Shown piece by piece: positions 24,501 to 38,251 of a stretch of 64,000 nt of DNA; the first letter of the stretch is position 1; each line of letters starts with the position of its first letter. The notes under the pieces were generated by a model. That model saw only the letters and a list, made by a program, of their open reading frames with translations. It had not been told where the DNA came from and made no database searches. The stretch spans positions 105,028,410-105,092,409 of the forward strand of contig CM063284.1 in assembly GCA_032173965.1 (NCBI GenBank). The letters run 5' to 3'. The translations under genes were made by a program, and so were the position numbers. Source of the DNA: Sitta carolinensis (Eukaryota > Chordata > Aves > Passeriformes > Sittidae).

Positions 24501-25156
24501 TTGCTCCTCTGGCTCCTCAGGGCCTGGGTGGAACAGACTGTTCCTGAATTACAAGAAGTATGCAGAGGAGGATAGGAAACTTCTCATCCCAACACATATC
24601 CCCACAGGGCAAAGGACATGTCCCCTAAGCAAAGGTGACTCAGAAAGCATAATATATTAAAAAAACTGTAATTCACACCATACAGCAGCAGCAAAGGAAT
24701 TATAATAATTCGCTCTTCAGATTAGAGTCACATTTAGATTCATGGTAAAATACAAGCAAAAGAAGCTTTTGCTTTAAATGGCCTCCAATGGAATCAAAAG
24801 TCTGAGAATAATTTGGTAGAGGGCAGAAGAGCCCCTTTTTCAAGCAGTCTGAAAGACTATAATAAGGTTTTTGCAGTGTGCTTCCCCCACACTGAGACTG
24901 GGATAAAGAGACTTAAGGTTTGGCATCCAAGAACCTTTCACACAGCCTCTTATGGTATTCAGTACAAAAAAACTACTCACTGCTTAAATGAAAAGCAAAC
25001 AGAACAAAATTTTAAAAAGCTTTGGCTTTGATGGTTCAGATTTTAAAACTAATTTTAAGCCTCATGGACTCCTCTCTTTTATTCATGTTGAAAAATTTGA
25101 ATTATCATGATTGGTGTACTACCTGCTACCATCCTTACCTCTAGGGCAGGGTTTAA

Positions 25157-25200
25157 ACAAACTTTTGTGTAAAATTCCTTAGACAAACTTTTGTGTAAAA
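25157..25200. repeat. 18-bp direct repeat, 26-bp period
   Basis: ACAAACTTTTGTGTAAAA occurs exactly at 25157-25174 and 25183-25200. The 8-base spacer is unrelated. Likely a local duplication. No flanking transposon signature is seen. Confidence 0.85.
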
Positions 25201-27244
25201 ATAACCCCAAAAATGTATGTACCAAACACCCATGAAAACTATATCCTAAAATACACAGATATCCTCTGTGGCAGCCATTCGTATCAGCTCCATTTTATTT
25301 ACTTTTTTTAAACTACTGCCACAACATATTTATTTTATGAACAGGGATGTTTGATTTGTGTACATCCAGCCAATGCCTAGGTCAGTAGCAAACTGTTTTC
25401 TCCAGACTCTGACATTTAGATTTCAAAATACCAAGACATTCAAAATTCAGTATTAATCTTCACAAACATCTGTCAGGTAACCCTTTGTCCTGGTGACGTA
25501 TCTATCAACCTTGTGGTAAGACTACCAGAGCACTCTATTCTCTCTTCGTGTTTTCAGAAATTACTTTGATGTTTCAGTGAATCTGCAAAAGGCAATCTGG
25601 CCTTACCAAAGGTGTCTCCTTCCCTTGCTCTGCGTCTCTCTCTCTGTGCTGCAAGGCCCCTAGTAGCTCCTTTTTTCATGCTTGTACACCTGCCTGTGCT
25701 CGATTGGGGTTCTTGACCATGAAGTGTGAAAAAGAGTGCAGAGACTGTCATTTAGAGTGACATTGTTGATCTCTGACAATCTTTTTCAGGGACAAGGTGA
25801 GGCTGGGTTTAGGCATAGAGCAAAGAGTGTGTAGCCTCCCAGGGAAGATGAGGACAAAGGGTGCAATACATGTGGGGAGGACAGAGCTTCTGCCTGCCCA
25901 GCCTCTGCAGCTCACTGAGAAAACAGCAGGAGAGGCTCAGAAACATCACTATGCCGAGACCCTCCTAAGCAGCCCTTCTGTGGAGGGCTCTGCTCCAGTC
26001 AGCTCAGAGAAATTTTCAGCACAAGGAATAGCTAAATATTATAAAATGACTAGGCAAAGAGGGGAGAAGCATGAAACAACAAACAGACAAAGCAGCTAAA
26101 ATAATATTTGCTACATAATGTGAAAGTTCTCGGGCTTCTCTCCCTGTGAAGATCAGTAATAGAGCAAAGACAGGAAAGACATCAAACTACCTTCAACATT
26201 GCTTTTTTACCAAAATCTTCTCTTCCTCTTACCTACTGTACATTAAATGAGTTCCCTAAAGACCTAAGTGAAAAAGAATAAAGAGATAACTGTGGACAAG
26301 CAAGTGGGCAGAACTATTATTGATATTTCATAAGGGCAAATGGAGACTCAAGAGTGAAGATCCTTTGTTTATTAGTTTTCAGGGAAAGAAAAAACCTAAT
26401 AGTCTGAGCCAGAACAAGCTATATTATTTTGTTCTGCTTTGAGCAATGCCACTTCACTGGCTCTGCAAAATTCTAGAGGTTTCATCTCAGAAAAAGTGCA
26501 ATCACTATTTCTCCCGGGGCAGGTCTATGCACACATACACTCCCAAATATCTGTCTACATGTACATCTATTGTATCCACAGGTGCCACCAGGGAGCTGGC
26601 AACTGAACACATATAAATCCCTAAGGGTTTTCAACCTAAGTAGACAAGATAAAGGATTAAGAGAATGAGATCTCCCTTGGCAAATTGACACAGCCGAAAA
26701 TAAAGGGAAACTAGAAGCCCAATAGGAAGAAGTATCATGTATACTTGACCTCTTCTTAAGCTCCTGTAAAAATTCATTGAAATTTGAAGACAGGAGGAGG
26801 AATACATGGACCTTTGGTTTGATCTACTACAGTCATTCCCTTCAAGTGTTCTAATTCCACATTTTGTTTCAATTTCTGAGACTTTGTCTGGCTCTTTACT
26901 GCTAAGTGGTAATAACTAACGAATTAGAAAATGCTGAAGCAGTCTGTCCTCTCTTAGTGCTTTAGTTCAGGCAACTGCATTTGGACATTTTGACCTCAAC
27001 TGTTAATATTGGTAGACTCTTGCTTAGGATTGCCAGTGCATAAAAGGCAGTATGGTTTACTGGCCAGCTGACACAGCAGAAGCAGCACCCAATATGCACC
27101 TTATAACACCACCTTACTGTTTTCCAAAGTTCAGCACACCCTTCAGCTGAATACCAAAATTAGAATTAATACATGATCTGAGGGTTGGTTGTAGCTGAGT
27201 TCTTAGTAGTGGCTGGAGAGTCAGGTTTTCTGGAATCAGTGTCA

Positions 27245-27492
27245 GCTGGTTCAAGGGACAGCCTCAGGCTGTGTCAGAGGACATTCAGATTGGACATAAG
27301 GGAGAATTTCTTCAGTGAAAGGGTTGTCAAGGATTGAAATGGTGGTAGAGTCACCATCTCTAGAAGTACCCAAGAAACAAGTAGACCTAGCTCTTTGTTC
27401 TGTGGTCTATTATAAACTAGATGGTGTTTGGTCAAAAGTTGGACTCTGTGATTTTTGAGATCTCTTCCAACCTTAATGATTCTATGATTCTG
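27245..27492 (+). mobile_element. CR1 retrotransposon 3' end, 5'-truncated
   Basis: A CR1 3' fragment in forward orientation. Recognisable words in order are AGATTGGACATAAGGGAGAA (about 27288), TTCTTCAGTGAAAGGGTTGT (about 27310), GGTAGAGTCACCATCTCTAG (about 27343), AGTTGGACTCTGTGATTTTT (about 27438), and the diagnostic end GATCTCTTCCAACCT followed by ATGATTCTATGATTCTG at about 27476-27492. That end is the CR1 octamer-like terminal repeat. The block normally containing GGCTGCCCAGGGA is missing at about 27340. Coding capacity is nil. Confidence 0.9.
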
Positions 27493-30069
27493 AAGGCAGT
27501 TCTCCTACCTACGAGTAACTGTTTTTGTACTTTGTAATTCACCTTTTTCCCCTCACTGTTGTATGACTTTGTTGTTGTCTCCCACATTAGTTTCTGCTAG
27601 AATTTCTTATCACAAGTTACAGATATCAAAAAACAAGTGAGCTGAGAAGTGATAGTGAGATGTCAGCCTTCATTGTTCTTGTCCTCTCTGCCTTTGATGT
27701 TGAGGAATGTTTTATCACAGATAACAGTGGAGCATTTCGGATCACTGCAGATGCCACTTCTGCTCTGAACCCTCCACCCATCATGGCTAGACTAATATAT
27801 AATGCTTTTCATCTCAAACATCACTGTTTCAGAACAATGGCTCCACCTTCACACTAGCAGAAACCCCTCTGTTAAGCCAAAGGGAATATAAGTAACTGTG
27901 AGGTTTGGTGTGAGTTGTTATTTTTCTTTTTTTCCAAAAATGTCTCATTGTTGTTTTGCTTTTTTTATTTATATTCCAGTGGTACTTATTGGGGATAAAC
28001 TGAGATGTAAGACATGGTCTGGGGAATGAAGTACTAGAGGCAAGGCAGTCAACTATCTACTCTGCTAGCTGAGCGCAATATTAGGACAATAAGATTAAAT
28101 AGTTTGGGTGAGTCAAATAACCTTTCCTCATTTGCAAGAAAAAACTTTGTTCTTGTGATTCAGTTGATTGCTCAGTAAAGGTTGAGCAGCTCATTTGCTG
28201 TGTTTTTTACACCAGAAATTAATAAATGAGGCCAGAGTGTTCTGAATCTGCTTGGTGACCCACTGCTAAGCAATTTTAGCTACCTGCCTACTATTTGAAT
28301 GAAGGCTTGCATGACTGAAGCCTCTCAGCAACATTGTAAGGAATGATGATGCATAAAGCCACACAAGAGTGTCAATCACGCCTTCAAACAGCTTGTTCCA
28401 CAGAGAGTTGTGTGTCCCTCAGCACCTCCATCTTCTCAAAGAAACTCTGTATAGCAAGACACTGCTGAAGTATAGAGCTGACTTCTGCTAAGAGGTGGAG
28501 AAAAGGTTGTTGTTTTATTTTAGTTTATTTTACATACAAAACATGACTGCAAACAGGGAGAAAATATTAAACTCAGTACGTGAATCCAGTATGACATATC
28601 CGAACAAGATTAAAAAAATTAGGAGGAAGAAAGTTTTTCAAATAAGATGCTGTCCTGTCTTCACCAAACAGAGAAAATTACAAAACTCTTGGAATCGTGT
28701 CATTTTTAACCAGTTTTACCCAGAGATTTAACCAACGTCCACATACATTTCTTTAGGCCCCCGACATCCTGAGTATTCAATCTATGCTGTCACTGCCCTC
28801 TGGCCTATATGTGCAGGAGTCCCTCACACGGAAACAAAGGTACATGGGAGATAAAGACAGGTGCCCATGCAGGTCTTTCCTCTGAACAAAATTGGGGTCC
28901 AGCAATCCTGAATCTCTCTTCTCATTAGATGCAGCTATTTTTAGAGGACTGTGATGAAGAGAAGGGATTTGACCATGTCTGAGGAGGTTTGACAAGCTGT
29001 AATTGCTTTCTAATCTCTTAACAATACATGCTTAAAATTATGCATAGGCTTAAGTGATTCTCTGAACTTGGGCTACAGTGGAAAATCAAGCAAATGGTTT
29101 GGAGGGATGTCTTCACAGATGAGGATATTAGCTATGTAAGGTTAGAATAATCAGGCAGTGATAGATGCCTCAAGTTCTAGTGCACATTTATCTCTTCTGT
29201 TTCTTACTGTTTCCCATTTAAATGTAAAAAAATATTTTCATGGTTTCAGTGTTCTTTTCCCCTAGACAGCTTCTCCTGTAAGTGATACCAGTAAACCCTA
29301 CCATGACATGCATATGTTACAATGATACTAATCTTTTGTTTTCCTTTCTCTTGGTTACCAGAATGGGCATTTATTTTCAGTAATGCTGTACGCTCTTTCA
29401 GATGACGATAATGTAAATTGATATATACCCTGAAAGGATAAATAAAGGTACTGACACATAGCAGCTGATTGACAGCAACTGTTTAAGTGCTGTCATATGG
29501 CTGGCATGTCACTTAGTGATCAAATCCTTCTCCTGCCAGTAAAAATTACATTGATGCCTCATGTGGATTTTAGCCTCTCTATAGCGCCACGCTTCCATTC
29601 ACAGAATTTACTATGAATACCATATATTTGAAGAGGTTGGACAAAGAAATCTCCTGTGCTTGGCTGACTCCTGCTCTGTATTTCTGTCAGCTCTGCCTGC
29701 AGAATAACACACACCTCTACCGGTGTAGACATATTCAGCAATTTATATGGAAACATGCAAAGAGTGAGGTCACTTGGGTATATCATAGCAGTACATGAGC
29801 CCTTCCAAATCTCTTATTGACACACAGAAGATACCCTTCTAGAGACAATTTTTATAATTTAAAACTATGACTAAATGCATCATTATGACATTATGTAATC
29901 AAGACATTAGTTTGCTAAAGATATTTAGAGAAACTTGTGTACAGTGTCATCATAGCTCAACCTGGAAGTTCAAGAAAGAAACTGGAATTTCATCTCAGTT
30001 AAAACAGCTTTCTAGAGATCAAATTATTACAAATGCAATTATGATTATTTTGAATTCATTGAATTGTAG
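27493..30069. other. Unique non-coding sequence
   Basis: No gene, RNA or repeat family recognised between the two CR1 copies. Open frames up to 78 codons (28495-28731) are low-complexity or unrecognisable. Confidence 0.55.
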
Positions 30070-30340
30070 GGTTATAGAATAGTCTGGGTTGGAATGGACC
30101 TTAAAGATCATCTACTTCTAATTCCCTTGCCATGGGAAGGGACATTTTCCACCACACCAGGTTGCCAAAAGCCCTATCCAATTTGGTCCTGAACACTTCC
30201 AGAGATGAGTCATCCATGATCACTCTGGTCAACCTTCTTTCACTGTCTCACCACCCTCATAGCAAAGCATTTCTTCCTAAAACCTAACCTAAACCTACCC
30301 TCTTTCAGTTTGAAGCTATTACCCTTTGTCTATTCTTTCT
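30070..30340 (-). mobile_element. CR1 retrotransposon 3' end, reverse orientation
   Basis: Read on the plus strand this begins with the reverse complement of the CR1 terminus: TTATAGAATAGTCTGGGTTG, then GGACCTTAAAGATCATCTA. It continues through CCTTGCCATGGGAAGGGACA, ACCACACCAGGTTGCC, GAACACTTCCAGAGATG, CTCACCACCCTCATAGCAAA and CATTTCTTCCTAAAACCTAA. It stops near TTGTCTATTC at about 30340. It is 5'-truncated and carries scattered substitutions. Unlike the plus-strand copies it keeps the GGTCAACC block (the complement of GGTTGCCC) at about 30226. Confidence 0.93.
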
Positions 30341-33300
30341 TGGAACAAAATTGTGCGTTTTTTTAAAGGATACATGTTTTGCCTAAAATAATCCACACTC
30401 AAATCACTGCTATTAAGAAGGCTGATTTTAAACTGGCTTCCTGATCATGACAAATATTTAAATAATAAGTACATACACCGTCATTCCAGGTCACCACTTC
30501 CTTCATTCAATATGGCCACATTCTGCACTACAGGATGTTTTGTGAGTTCAACAAGCTGGGGCCATGAATGCAACTTGTGCAAAGCTGTAGGTCAGTGCAG
30601 AAGAAAGGTGCCACCAACAAGAAGCAAGAAACATTCCTGGCCCAAGGAGAGCGTGCACACCAACATGGACTTGGTATGCCAGAACTGGGGAGTTGTACCC
30701 TCCCTTCCTCTTTGTGTTCACATTATTTGTTAGAGGTGTGTCAGAGCTCAACAATCACTGTGTGAGAGAGGGAGGGAAATAAAGCAACTAGACAAGAGAC
30801 ATAGAGACATTTGGGCATGGAATGAGGTAGTGGAGGGCTGGTAGAGTTTGAAGACAGTTGCAAAGGCAGTTCCCATTCCTAAACCACTGGCATTGAGGCA
30901 AAAGAGGTGGAAAGCCAGGGACACACAAGGAAAAAAATCGGGGCTGTAGACAGTGGCATCCTGAAGGCGTTGATGGAAGGAGGGGAGGCATGGATGTGGT
31001 GGCTCTACTTTGCATATTGGAAGAAGAAGGCAGCGTTGATCAGCACATAGAGTCTGAGGATCTGAGTTTTGATGACACCAAAGGGAAAAACAGTATAGGA
31101 GAGAAAGGCATAAAGAATTTTAGCAAAGGAAAGTAAGGCATCAACATGTACAGCAGAGAGCAGAGGCAGATTTAGCAGAGGGCAGACTGCACAACTGATA
31201 CTTTATTACTGTCTATTTCTGCTCACTGTGAAAATACAATATAATAATCATCTAATTCTTAATCCTGTCTGCTTATTAACTTTCCATCTAATTACATGAT
31301 ACAAAACTTGAAATTAACAGAACATTTATGTATTACAGATTTGTTTATTCAAGGTTCCCTACAGCAAGCTGCAAAAGAATTATTCAAAAATTTGAAGTGA
31401 AACATTGATTAAGAAATCCTTAGGAAATAAAGTCATTACTCAAGGGAACAAAATCCACTTCAGGGAAGCTCTGAAGATCTGGCAGTCATCATATTTGTTA
31501 AAATCTAACTTAAATTCAATAAAGTTTTTGTGAAATGAGCACACCTGTTCTGGAGCTGAATGCTCACAGGAAATCTTGAAAAACATGCAGCTTAGAAGGA
31601 GTTCTGCCAAATGGCCTATATTTTATCTTTCTTCCATTTTGACACATTGATATAAAAAGCAACATCGTTGCTTCTCAGAAGTTCATCTGTCTCTTCTCAT
31701 GATGTTTACCCAGAAGAAGTAATAATTCTTGTGATGACAGTCATTTTACTAGAACTACATTTGATGCTGAAAACAACGGGGAATTAGTCACAGATGCTGA
31801 TGGACTCTGAAGAAGCCAAGTGTTTTCATGGAGAGGCTCCCCTGTGATGGAACCATGACAATAAAAGATCCAACACTGCTTGCACAAAGAACGATAATGA
31901 CGTAAAGAGTACTTTGTGACGTTTTCCTGGAGACATCCATTTTCCATCCTGTACATCATACATGATTCAAAAATGGACTAGTGTGTTTTGAAAAGAATAC
32001 ACAGGAATATATAAGAAAACATATTGCTAGGAAAAATCTACTTATAAAAGCCTGCTTTTGATACAGTGCTTCAACATATTAATTAGAGGAGAAATAAATA
32101 ATAGAGGAAAATAAGTAATAAAACATTATTTTTCATATAAAGACATGCATAATTTGAACAAAAAACAGAAAAATTGCAACCTGTTTGTCACTGTAGAGAT
32201 AACACATGACACAGACTCTTGTGATTCTTTCAAGGCTGTGTGAAGAATGAATTTTATTTTTAGGGATCTTTCCCCTTATATATAATTTTCCACAGACCAC
32301 TGTGATTGGTGAGAGAAAGACAAACCTCTTCACCCACACTGATCAAACCAGAGGGACTTCAAAAGAAAATCTCTCCCACAGAAGGAACGCACAACATGAG
32401 TACTGCTACAAAACCAATTCTGAATTGTTTATGTTCTTTTCCTGAGAAAAGAGTTTCAGCAAACCAAAACATCAGAAAACCAATGCTTAGAAAACTAGAA
32501 ACTTCAGGCCTGAAGCTAGACTACACCTGTTCTTTCAAAATATGTTAAAAACATTTGCCCTGTTCTTAACAAAAGGTAGAGAATGAGACTAAAACTCCTG
32601 GATACTAGCCTCTTGGGAAGACAATCCTTGGTGGTAAACCATTAGCATCTTGACATCCCTCCCCATCCCAGCTATTTCAGGATGATTTCCCACCATGTAG
32701 GCCACCAGCCCATTGCCAATCCCTTTCCATTTTATCTGAGTCTTCCTCCACTTCAGAAACCAAGTGCAAAGCAAGTCTAGCCCACCAAACCAGCCAGCGT
32801 GCAAACATGGTCTGGTCCTCACTGCACACAGGTATCTTCTGCTTTCCTGGGAAAACTTCAGAGCAGTCTTCAAAAGAAAGGATTTCCTCCATCAGCCATT
32901 AGTACACAACTTCCTCAACATCTTTGTCCCCTACCCAAGCCTAATCTAATACTGCACAACTCTTCTCAATATAACCAACCTGATACCAGGGCTCTCTCTT
33001 ACTGCTGGGGTGATTTGTAACCCTGGTGTGTCAGGAATCCTGCCCCCTCAAAATGTCACTCCTAATTACCTCTCTTCTCATCCAGTTCAACTTGAAGAAA
33101 GTTTTTCTTCTGAAATACATTACTCACATGAATAAAGGTCACACAATCAGGCCTAAGTCACATGATCAGCAAGAAAGTGAGAAGTTCTGCACAGCATCAG
33201 AGATACAGTCGTTCTCAGAAACAATAATAACTACTTTACAAAGAAATAGTTGCTCTCCTTCCCTAGCTGAAGCAGTAGATAAGCTGTATTGAAGCCAAAG

Positions 33301-36300
33301 CAGTAAATGTGCTTTGAAATTTTGAGAAGTACTTTCACAGCAATTTTCACAAATTGATCTCCTTTTCTAAAGCACTGCAGAGTGTTGAGATCATTGCTGT
33401 TGAACAGAAAGAGTTAAGTGTAGCAGCACTACAGAGTCCTCATTATATGCTGACAATGATGTTTTGACTTCAGTGCTCTCTTCATACTGTGGACAAATAC
33501 TGAGTTGTCTGCCTTCTGCTCTGCACTGAAAGATCATCTGAGGTTTGCAAATACAAAGGGTCTAAACCCACTCCAAGCAAAATCACCATTGACTTCCACA
33601 GGCATAAGAGAAGCCTTTATAAAAAGACCATATTAGAAGATACAAAAAACCCTCTTCATGGCATATTACCCATATTCTTGAAAGCTCTACAGTTATTCCA
33701 TAATCCAAATATGCTTAACAACAGGACTATCTCATCTTACAAAACAGCTCCTCTCTTCAATTTTTGAAGTGCAGAGCTAAGTACCAAATGGTATTTCTGA
33801 TGATAAATGATAAACCAAATCTGAATTTTAACCAGCAGGATGCACTCATTTCATAACTACAGGCCTCTTTTGGATGCACTGGTTCATCTGAACAGGTAGA
33901 TATCATCAATTAGGAGCTAAACTTAGACCAATAATATCGTGTATGGCATGAAATATAGAGATTGTTTCATCACTGCAGATGGGTGGGACCATTAGCACAC
34001 ATATCAAATTATCCCAAATTTGTAGTCTTTATTAAATAATTCCTAAACTCAGTCTGATACAGAAGAGATCTCTTCCCTCAATGAACATGCTTCAAAGTAC
34101 TCCTGCCACATGCCCTGCTGACTCAAATGAAGACAGGGATTTCCACACTCCTAATTCAGTGCATCTACTAGGTGGTATAAAGAGCCAGCTCTCTTGACTT
34201 GCAGTCATGCCCGTGATGTGGAGATCCCTGCCCATCCAGGGAAGCTTCAGTGTTGGGCCTCTTCATCCCTTTATGTGAGTAGCCTGAGAGGTCTCGAATT
34301 TGGCACAAAGGACAGTGCTTATGACATAACTTTAAGGTTCTGCACATGAAAGAATAAAATCTGCTCCTCATGTAAATGTGATAATAAACAGCTTTTACAA
34401 AGTATATCCAGGATGACTGGTAAAAGATGGAAATGAGCTTCCATAACCCCTCACTCATGTTGTAACTGGCTTTACTTTACTGTTGCCCTTTCTTTCTAGA
34501 GTAGAAAAATCTCACTCGAATTTTAGTTATCCCACTATTGGTGCTAGCAACAGGAGCATACTTGATCTGATTATTCAGTTCTGAAGAGGTCTCAGAGGAC
34601 AAAATAATGCAAGATCCCAAATGCATTATAGTTAGCTTTTCTGTCTGTATCTTCAAGAGATGTCAGGAAAAATATAAATTCAGTTTAAAGAAGGAAGAGG
34701 CCCATTTGAGTCATCCACAGGTGGTTATGTATCCACACCACAGGAACAGGGACACCCCTGAATAATTCTTTAACCTGTCTTGACAGTATGGGAGGTAACT
34801 CAAAGAGCTGAAATTGCACTGTGCCAATAGATTGTGAGCACAAGAAAGGTATATAATGAAGTTTTTAACCCATTTCTGCTACATCAAGGTCCCCTTTGGC
34901 TTCTGGCAGTTGGATCCTGCAAGAAAGCAGAAATGACAAGTTGTGGAAGAAATTAGGAGGGAGCAGGGGCAACAAGGGGGAGTGAGGTAGAGCTTCCTGT
35001 GTAACGAAGGAGGGTGGACCTGAGGATCATCTTAGCTGAATTAAATCACACCAGCAGATGTACTCATACCTGCTGCCAGCTCCACTGAGAAGATACAGAC
35101 ATAAAAGATAAACCCAAATTACCTTTTATCAGGTTATGTTGCAAAGTTGAGAGGGGGCATTAGGATGATTGGAGGCTTCTCAGAGCACCACAACCCAGTG
35201 ATAAAGTAGAACATTGTAAATGCAGAAAGCAGAATAGTTCTCTCATCCGAATCTAATGAATTCACTAATCACGTTGCTGTAATTTTCTTTCAAGATATTG
35301 GTAGAATAAGTGGGTACCTCGGGAGCCAGTACTGCTTGTGGAATCCAGAACTTCTGCTGTTTGTTTATTGGTGTGCGTGGGAAAGTAGTTTCCCTGGATG
35401 CATTTATATGCTGGCTTTAAATACTTATATTTACTTGGGGACTCTAAATACTGTTATAAGTGGTAAATTGTCATTAGGTCATCTTCCTGATGCATCCCAG
35501 ATTAAAGCTAATGCCCTTCAGGTGGGTGCTATTAAATTAGCCTACCACCACCTGACAGGTATCCTCTAATCAAAAATGTATTGGCTTCTCTGTTTAGATC
35601 AACTTTAGTTCCTTCTGGGTAGAAATATAATCCCATGAGTAGTCCAAATGTTTTCAGATGTGTGGGGTTGTGCAGGCCAGAAACAAGCAGGAAATTACTT
35701 GTTCCCCTTAATTTTAGCTACAACTTGTATTTGAGTAGGACTTTTATTAGGTGGTAAACTTTGCACTTTTTCTTTGCATACACTAAATTTAAATTGCCAA
35801 TTTGAAGCTGCAACAGAGAAAGTGGTGTTAATTTTCTAGGCCTTTTGGGGGTTAAAAGCCTTCTTTAGGGATGTCAACAATTCTGCTCATAAAATGGCTA
35901 AATTTCCTCCAATACCCAAATAAGTGGATGCTCAAGAATGCCAAAGCGATTTAGGACTGGTTAAACAGGAACTCAGAGTCACAGTAAATTGCACTTACTG
36001 TTTGCCACAGTGAAAATTAGATTTAGGAAAGGAAAATTTTTTCCTTTAAGTTAGTAAAAAAACAAATAAGCATAGGTTAATTTTTAAATTTCTTCTGAAT
36101 GGGGTTCCAATATTTCTTTGTATTAGAAGAGGCTGAAATGTTGAAGTGCACTTGCTTTGCAACCCATTTTGCATGTGATGGGGCCCATGAGTTTGTACAG
36201 AATAAAGGAGTGTCTGTATTTCCATTTCTATTTGTGGGTAACAATAGTTTCTTGCCTCCGTATCTTAGACATATTTACCAAGTACTGTCAAAGAATAATT

Positions 36301-38251
36301 GCATTTTATTATATGAAGTATTCCCTCATCTGTAGTAAGCAGACAAATATTCTGATTTATTTTCAAAAGAGTTGTCTAACCTAAGCAAGTCACATAAGAG
36401 TATTACAGTATAAGATGCTCTTCAGACAAAAGAAACAAGCATTTTGACAATGAGTTAGTTGACAGATGTCAATTTTAAACAAGATTATCACACATTTTCC
36501 CAAGAGATTGCAATTATTACAGAGGCAGCATTCAGAACAGAGATCAGTTCTCTAAAGAAAAAGGAGTTAGAAGCAGCTGAAATGGAAATGGAGGATCCAT
36601 GCAGGCAATATAACCAGTCTTCCATCCTTTGAAACAGACCTGAAATACCACTCCAGAACATTTATAAAACCACCAAATATGTGTTCTTTGGTCAAAGCCT
36701 TTCCTCCCAAAGAATACATGAAAATAAAAGAAATTCCATAGTTCTTTGAGCTGACACAAGTTTTCACAACATCCATGCAAAAGAAAATCTCTGACTATAT
36801 TGTAAAATTGGTATTTTAAATTCTTTAATATATAACTACTTGCACACACATATCCCTACAACTCTTGACAGTCCAAGTGTGTGCATGTACATGTGTAAAG
36901 CAGATTGATGAAAAATTTTGACCTGTCAAATGCATAAAGGATGTCAACCCATCTTCAATACAAAGTGCTAATTTGCTAGACGTTATTCCTGATGGTTTAT
37001 TTTAATTCAGAGAAAATATTTTATTTAATTGAAACTGGGGGTTATTTTCCTATAATTCATTAGGGTCTATTCTGTTACTAAATTTTGCTTGATGCAGTCC
37101 CTCAAACTTTGACATGTTGCATCTTTGGTGACCTTTACCACTAAGATACTTCTGTTGTTGTTTTATTAGAGTGATTAATAATAAAGTAACACAGTTTATA
37201 AACCACCAGAAAATGATCTTCAGAAAACCTGAAAATAAGGCATCATTTCCCTACACCATTTCCAAACATATAAGCAGGTAAAGAAAACAATCAATAATGG
37301 GAGTAATGAGCATTCAAAATAGCTCTTTCAAGTCGAGTGAAAATGGAACATATTGCAGGAATACTGCACAAGGTCATCCCATTTTTCTTATCCCTAGATG
37401 ACACAGCCCTGAGATGAAAACACTGAGAAGCTTGGATTAAGGTAGCCCTCTTAAGGCCTGCAGTAGGATTTTATGTTGGGATTTCTGAAGTGAGATCTGT
37501 GGCACACATCTACTACAGAGCAGAGATTTTGCAAACTGAGGCAAGCTTCTTCTAAGCAGCATCCCAGCACTGTCCAGATTTCTGGCCTTCTCCTTCCCTG
37601 AATTTTTAGAATCTAGCACAGAGAAAAGACAAGCTGTTGATGGTATATTTGGAAATCTCTTTGACTGAAAGCATAGACTTTTCCCCTTTCTTATTCCCCA
37701 TTCAGATGGTTGGTAACAGGGAAATAGCTGTCTCATTTCTTCAAGGTCCCTCAGAAACTGGTCCAGCATGAAACAAAAGTGAATGGCCCCATTATGCTAA
37801 GGGATCATCATTTTAAAAATACCGGGGATGCTTTTCTTAGCCAGTAATTGCAAATTCAATTTTAGTACACTGAATGTCAACAGGCTTCGAGGAGCAAGTA
37901 CATTGCAAGCAGGAATTTGCCAAGTCCAAGACAATCACAAGTGCTCTTTATTTCTCTGGTCACTCAATAATATTAGACTTCATTAAAGAGGAAGGATTGC
38001 ATTGCAGAAACTGAGCCTCAGTGATAGCATCCACTTACAAATACACAGAAAAACTAAATTTGCAAGCTATCATGGCAGAATTTAAACTGCCAACAAATAC
38101 AGAAAACCTGGTATTCTCATTTAATGTGGCCTTTCTATTGTGCTGTTTACAAGATGTCAAACACAGAGAGGAAAAATAAAATTAGTAATCAAAAGAAGGA
38201 CTGTAAAATTGGAATTTATAATAACACTGTGTTTATAGGCTCTAATCCACA
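30341..38251. other. Unique non-coding sequence
   Basis: Nearly eight kilobases without a supported gene. Features noted are a purine-skewed stretch at 30761-31190 (separate entry), a CACCATTGACTTCCACAGG-like word at about 33585 reminiscent of an old reptilian palindromic repeat, and an inverted repeat TGCACACAC/GTGTGTGCA at 36841-36885. Open frames reach 110 codons (antisense 37437-37769) with no recognisable domain. Confidence 0.5.
30761..31190. other. Purine-rich strand-asymmetric stretch
   Basis: The plus strand is conspicuously rich in A and G (runs such as GAGAGAGGGAGGGAAATAAAG, GGAAGGAGGGGAGG, GGAAGAAGAAGG) over more than 400 bases, between balanced flanks. It has an AATAAA at about 30779-30784 but no recognisable gene. 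This asymmetry can mark an old transcribed repeat or LTR, or simply a purine/pyrimidine domain. I could not identify a family. Confidence 0.35.

Larger units (their letters stand above)
20710..27244. other. Unique non-coding sequence
   Basis: No gene or recognised transposon family apart from two short duplications listed separately. A slightly more GC-rich piece lies at 25780-25990, with a 100-codon plus-strand open frame (25797-26099) that has no recognisable domain. Another chance frame of 100 codons lies at 21627-21929. Near 21270-21300 a few words resemble CR1, but too little to call. Confidence 0.5.

Noticed and set aside
33555..33615. Old reptilian palindromic repeat (CCATTGACTTC word)
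   Set aside because: Only about 20 bases match and the complementary arm is not present.
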